Assembly: GCA_045603485.1 (NCBI GenBank)
Contig: JAZUMF010000018.1
Location: 1 to 8,001, forward strand
Length of the DNA stretch: 8,001 nucleotides
DNA from: RGIG5952 sp045603485
Lineage (GTDB): Bacteria > Verrucomicrobiota > Kiritimatiellia > RFP12 > JAAYLN01
Direction of reading: 5' to 3'
The position numbers were made by a program, and so were the translations under genes. Within the stretch, counting starts at the first letter, position 1, and each line of letters starts with the position of its first letter. Positions 5,122-8,001 of this stretch are shown here, in pieces. Below the pieces are notes generated by a model. That model did no database searches, was not told where the DNA came from, and saw only the letters and a program-made list of their open reading frames with translations.

Positions 5122-8001
5122 TTACCTGATGATAACTATGAAACCAGTAAGCTTGACGATATAGAGCGTGCTGGTGTTGTTGCCATTGTCCACCCACTTG
5201 GCGCGGCAACCTTCAACGGGAGGATTTGCCACATCCCCTGTGCCACCCTTGTTCTCGGTCGGAACGGTTAGAACAGGAATACGCTGACCCGCCGCCGCAT
5301 TCAACTGTGCCTTGGCAATGGCCGACGCGTCAACAGTTATAGTACCGGAAGCGGAGAAACCGTAGTTGACTGTTTGCGCTTTGTCGGCGGACGCCTTCAC
5401 CTTCGCGCCGTCGGCGAGCGTCAGGCGCTTGAGCGGATCGCCAGGGGTGAGCGTACCCGTTACCTTAAGCCAACCTGTACCACCACCACTAGCGTCTCCT
5501 TCATTCGTGAAGTTCTTGACCGTGAGCCGCGAACCGTTTGAAAGCTCCAGTTTGCCATTCACCTTAATGTTAAGTTCGCACTTTTCCCCCAAAGGCGTTT
5601 TATTCCGATCCACACAAAGCAAGCCTGAGTCAACGACAATGGTGCCCTCGCCACTTATAGTTGTCGTCGAGATCCAAAACTTTTTGCTGCCCTTAATCGT
5701 CAACGTGTGGTTACCGAGGACGAGAGAAGAGTCAAGTCCAAGTGAATGATCGATTTTTACCATCGCATCACCAACGAGAATCAGCTGTGGTATCTGCATC
5801 GTGTCGATATCAGAGCCACTATTGGACAGCGTCGCACCCTTTTCAAGGCGCACGGACGCGGTATTGCCAGCAACGCCGTTCAAGTCATACGTCGCGCCGG
5901 ATGCAACATAAACGAACTGATTCTCTCTGTTCGGCTCCTGACCTTCAAGCACAAGACCTGGCGTGTCGCCGCCGGTCGTCACGCCCGAGACCTTGAGGGT
6001 ACCGTTGTTGACGTAATAGACACCCCTCGAAGCGTTGTTGAAATTCAAGTATGAGTCTCCCATGCCATTCAAGACAACGACGCCGTTGTTCAAGACGTTG
6101 TAGCCCGTATTGGCTGCGGCAAAGGTTATGGTGTCCACCGTGACGGTGCAGCCGCTTTTGACGACAACATTGGGGTTATTGCCCGTGAACGCAAGTTGGC
6201 CGACGGTTACGTTCTTGTCAATCGTAAGCGTGTACACGCCGGACGCGGCGATGCGCACGGTCGCGCCGGCGGCAGGTGCGTCGTATGTCGCCACAAGCGC
6301 ACTCCATGTCGTATCAGCGCCAAGCGCCCACGCCGGGGCGACAAAATTGACCTCGATGCAGTTGCCGTCGATGTATTTTGTCGAATTTTCGTCGCAATTC
6401 TTAAGACTGACGTTTTCCAAATCACCTTCGGCAAGCGCGCTGGAGTACTGGAAGACTTCAATGCCTTCGGCATCCGTCAGCTGGCTTTTGCCGTCAATGA
6501 CGAGTTTGCCGAGAATAGCATTCTTCACCGTCTCTACAGACGTGATGACTTTTGTGCCGAGTTCGATTGTCGTGCCGCCCGTGTAGGAGTTCGCTCCAGA
6601 GAGCGTAATCGTATTGCCGCCCTTGAACCTCATCGCACCTGTGCCGCGGATGGCCGCAGGAACCTTGATTGAGAGGTTGCCACTGTCAATCGTGCCGCCG
6701 CGCTTATTAACGGCAACCGTCACATTATTGCCGAAGAGGCCATAGTCATGTACGGCATTCGCCTGGAGCGTTCCGCCATTGAAGTTGACAATGCCTGTGC
6801 CGTACACATTGACAAGGCGCATTGTCTTAAGGATACCGCCGTTAAGGTTTACCGTGCCGGTCTTGCCGCTGCTAAATCCGACTGCCGTCGTACTGCTTGA
6901 ATCGACCTCGACAGTACCTCCGTTGATCGTCAACGTTCCGTTTCCTCCGGAGACATTGCCGATCTGGAAGCGGTCATTCTTCACCGCAACATACACAGTG
7001 CCAGCATTGACTTCAAGCTCGCCCGGGAACTTGTCGGAGCCAATATTCGTAATGCCGTTCAGCGTGCCCGCGCCATCCTTCACGACCTTCACGTTGCCGG
7101 AGATCGTAAGAGAGCCGACCGTCGCCGTATCCCCGGCAGCTACGTTCACATGCAACTCGCTGGGATTCGTGTTGAAGAATTCGATCTGCTTGAGTTCGCA
7201 ATATGCCGCTTCTGTTTTTATGAACACAAATCTATAGTAGCGGTATGCCGTCGTGTTTTCAAAAGCATACACAACATTGGTCTTGGTTGCAGTGCTACCC
7301 CATACATCAGCCACTGAACCTTCGTATGTCCATGTGCTTCCTTCATGAGTATATCGGCCAACGGTCTGGAGCGTAGTCCACTCTGAATCCTCGTAGTTCT
7401 TTCCCTCGAATTTCCAGACGTATGGATTTCGTGCAGCACCATTAGCGCCATTATAGATTTTAAACTTGTTTACAACCGTAGCTGCGCCGTCGCCGAAATC
7501 ATAAACGACTGTGAGAAACTTTCCGTTCGCCAGAGAACCAGAAAGCAATCTGTGGGGATTACCATAATTGGTGAAATCATCATCGAAGAGCGCGGCGTAT
7601 GAGCCGCCGGTCAATGCGTTATCATCACCACTATCGTACTTATACGTCCCTGTCACTGTTCCCTGTGGCGAGGTGAGGTCGGAGCTTGTGGATGTGATTG
7701 TGCCGCTACCGGCGAGAGATGTACAGGTGAGGCTGCAACCGTTGAGGTCGAGCGTGACGCCCTCCTCGACGGTGAGCGCGTCAACCGTTTTGTCTTCGGT
7801 TAGCGTCGTACTTTCGGTCACCGTCCAATCTGCCGCCCACGCGCCTTTAACCCCAAATAAAAGCGAAATCGAAAGGATAAAGGAAAATAAACTCCTAAGC
7901 CTCCAACTCGAACTCCATCCTACAACTCTTACCTCTTCACTCTTAACTCTAAACTTTAAACTATTACCCAAGTCGGATCGTAGCCATGTCGTTCTGTGAG
8001 C
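5122..8001 (-). CDS. Large secreted protein with discoidin-like domain and autotransporter-type beta-strand repeats
   Basis: The frame is open from the stop at 5122 to the right window edge. A TTG at 7971 would give 949 residues but has no ribosome binding site, and the matching ATG in the GH123-like gene would fall about 3 bases beyond the window, so the true start is probably outside. Numbering from the TTG: residues 27-42 form a signal-peptide core with cleavage at AWA46|AD. Residues about 118-267 look like an F5/8 type C (discoidin) carbohydrate-binding fold ending AYRYYRFVF and ELKQIEFF. Residues 340-475 carry repeated GTxxxNGGT strands and a clear autotransporter-associated (PATR) repeat, GGNTITLSGANSYTGGTT (451-468). 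A second block of similar strands spans about 548-900. There is no outer-membrane beta-barrel; the chain ends LTGFIVIIR. Probably a surface or extracellular beta-helical adhesin or glycan-binding protein. No catalytic motif is visible. Confidence 0.85.
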   Translation of the reverse strand, partial: AHRTTWLRSDLGNSLKFRVKSEEVRVVGWSSSWRLRSLFSFILSISLLFGVKGAWAADWTVTESTTLTEDKTVDALTVEEGVTLDLNGCSLTCTSLAGSGTITSTSSDLTSPQGTVTGTYKYDSGDDNALTGGSYAALFDDDFTNYGNPHRLLSGSLANGKFLTVVYDFGDGAATVVNKFKIYNGANGAARNPYVWKFEGKNYEDSEWTTLQTVGRYTHEGSTWTYEGSVADVWGSTATKTNVVYAFENTTAYRYYRFVFIKTEAAYCELKQIEFFNTNPSELHVNVAAGDTATVGSLTISGNVKVVKDGAGTLNGITNIGSDKFPGELEVNAGTVYVAVKNDRFQIGNVSGGNGTLTINGGTVEVDSSSTTAVGFSSGKTGTVNLNGGILKTMRLVNVYGTGIVNFNGGTLQANAVHDYGLFGNNVTVAVNKRGGTIDSGNLSIKVPAAIRGTGAMRFKGGNTITLSGANSYTGGTTIELGTKVITSVETVKNAILGKLVIDGKSQLTDAEGIEVFQYSSALAEGDLENVSLKNCDENSTKYIDGNCIEVNFVAPAWALGADTTWSALVATYDAPAAGATVRIAASGVYTLTIDKNVTVGQLAFTGNNPNVVVKSGCTVTVDTITFAAANTGYNVLNNGVVVLNGMGDSYLNFNNASRGVYYVNNGTLKVSGVTTGGDTPGLVLEGQEPNRENQFVYVASGATYDLNGVAGNTASVRLEKGATLSNSGSDIDTMQIPQLILVGDAMVKIDHSLGLDSSLVLGNHTLTIKGSKKFWISTTTISGEGTIVVDSGLLCVDRNKTPLGEKCELNIKVNGKLELSNGSRLTVKNFTNEGDASGGGTGWLKVTGTLTPGDPLKRLTLADGAKVKASADKAQTVNYGFSASGTITVDASAIAKAQLNAAAGQRIPVLTVPTENKGGTGDVANPPVEGCRAKWVDNGNNTSTLYIVKLTGFIVIIR
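7871..7969 (-). repeat. Leader repeat, copy B (pairs with 1746-1844)
   Basis: This is the second copy of the 99-bp leader stretch, 92/99 identical to 1746-1844 with no gaps and in the same orientation and reading frame. It encodes the N-terminal extension and the start of the signal peptide of the large repeat protein. Immediately beyond it, toward the gene start, the two copies diverge (AAGTCGG here, CCTCCCC in copy A). Confidence 0.9.
7926..7967 (-). repeat. Degenerate heptamer array inside the leader of the large repeat protein
   Basis: Six plus-strand units: CTCTTAC, CTCTTCA, CTCTTAA, CTCTAAA, CTTTAAA, CTATTAC. Weaker units continue to the left to about 7905. Only one base differs from the six units in the GH123-like gene. 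The array is translated as SLKFRVKSEEVRV. Confidence 0.8.

Noticed and set aside
5366..7999. Plus-strand open frames opposite the large repeat protein
   Set aside because: They mirror the repetitive composition of the real gene and have no family resemblance or ribosome binding sites.

Overview
The window looks like part of a carbohydrate-degrading bacterium of the PVC group, most likely Kiritimatiellota or a related Lentisphaerae/Verrucomicrobia lineage. The basis is the combination of a secreted NPCBM plus GH123-type (DUF4091) protein, a large secreted protein rich in autotransporter-like beta-strand repeats with a discoidin-like domain, remnants of GH35 and probably GH97 enzymes, a FAD_oxidored-type protein fragment, and many toxin-antitoxin genes. 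This is an inference from gene content; no rRNA, tRNA or other taxonomic marker is present.

Layout, left to right. Positions 1-1879 (minus) hold a secreted NPCBM/GH123-like protein whose 3' end lies outside the window. Positions 2055-2603 (minus) hold a DinJ/RelB-YafQ toxin-antitoxin pair with a promoter inside a perfect inverted repeat. A related 21-bp motif followed by a degenerate heptamer array lies on both sides of this pair. Position 2812 starts a 3' remnant of a DUF4143-type ATPase (plus). Positions 3081-3660 (minus) are the C-terminal remnant of a GH35 beta-galactosidase. Positions 3781-4490 (plus) hold a second toxin-antitoxin pair, a RelB-like antitoxin with a PIN-domain toxin. Positions 4532-5093 (minus) are a run of gene pieces: an unidentified secreted-protein C-terminus, the N-terminus of a FAD-dependent oxidoreductase joined to it out of frame, and the C-terminus of a probable GH97-type enzyme. 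Positions 5122-8001 (minus) hold a secreted protein of about 950 residues with a discoidin-like domain and repeated beta-strand motifs.

How the parts fit. Most minus-strand genes and fragments point to a polysaccharide-utilisation neighbourhood that has partly decayed. The stretch 2800-5100 is a patchwork of enzyme remnants in which the two toxin-antitoxin modules are the only apparently intact genes. The most unusual signal is not a gene: degenerate 7-bp tandem arrays occur at five places. In two of them the array lies inside the coding sequence just before the signal peptide of two unrelated secreted proteins, within a stretch that is 92/99 identical between the two genes. I found no RNA gene, CRISPR array, transposase or convincing terminator.
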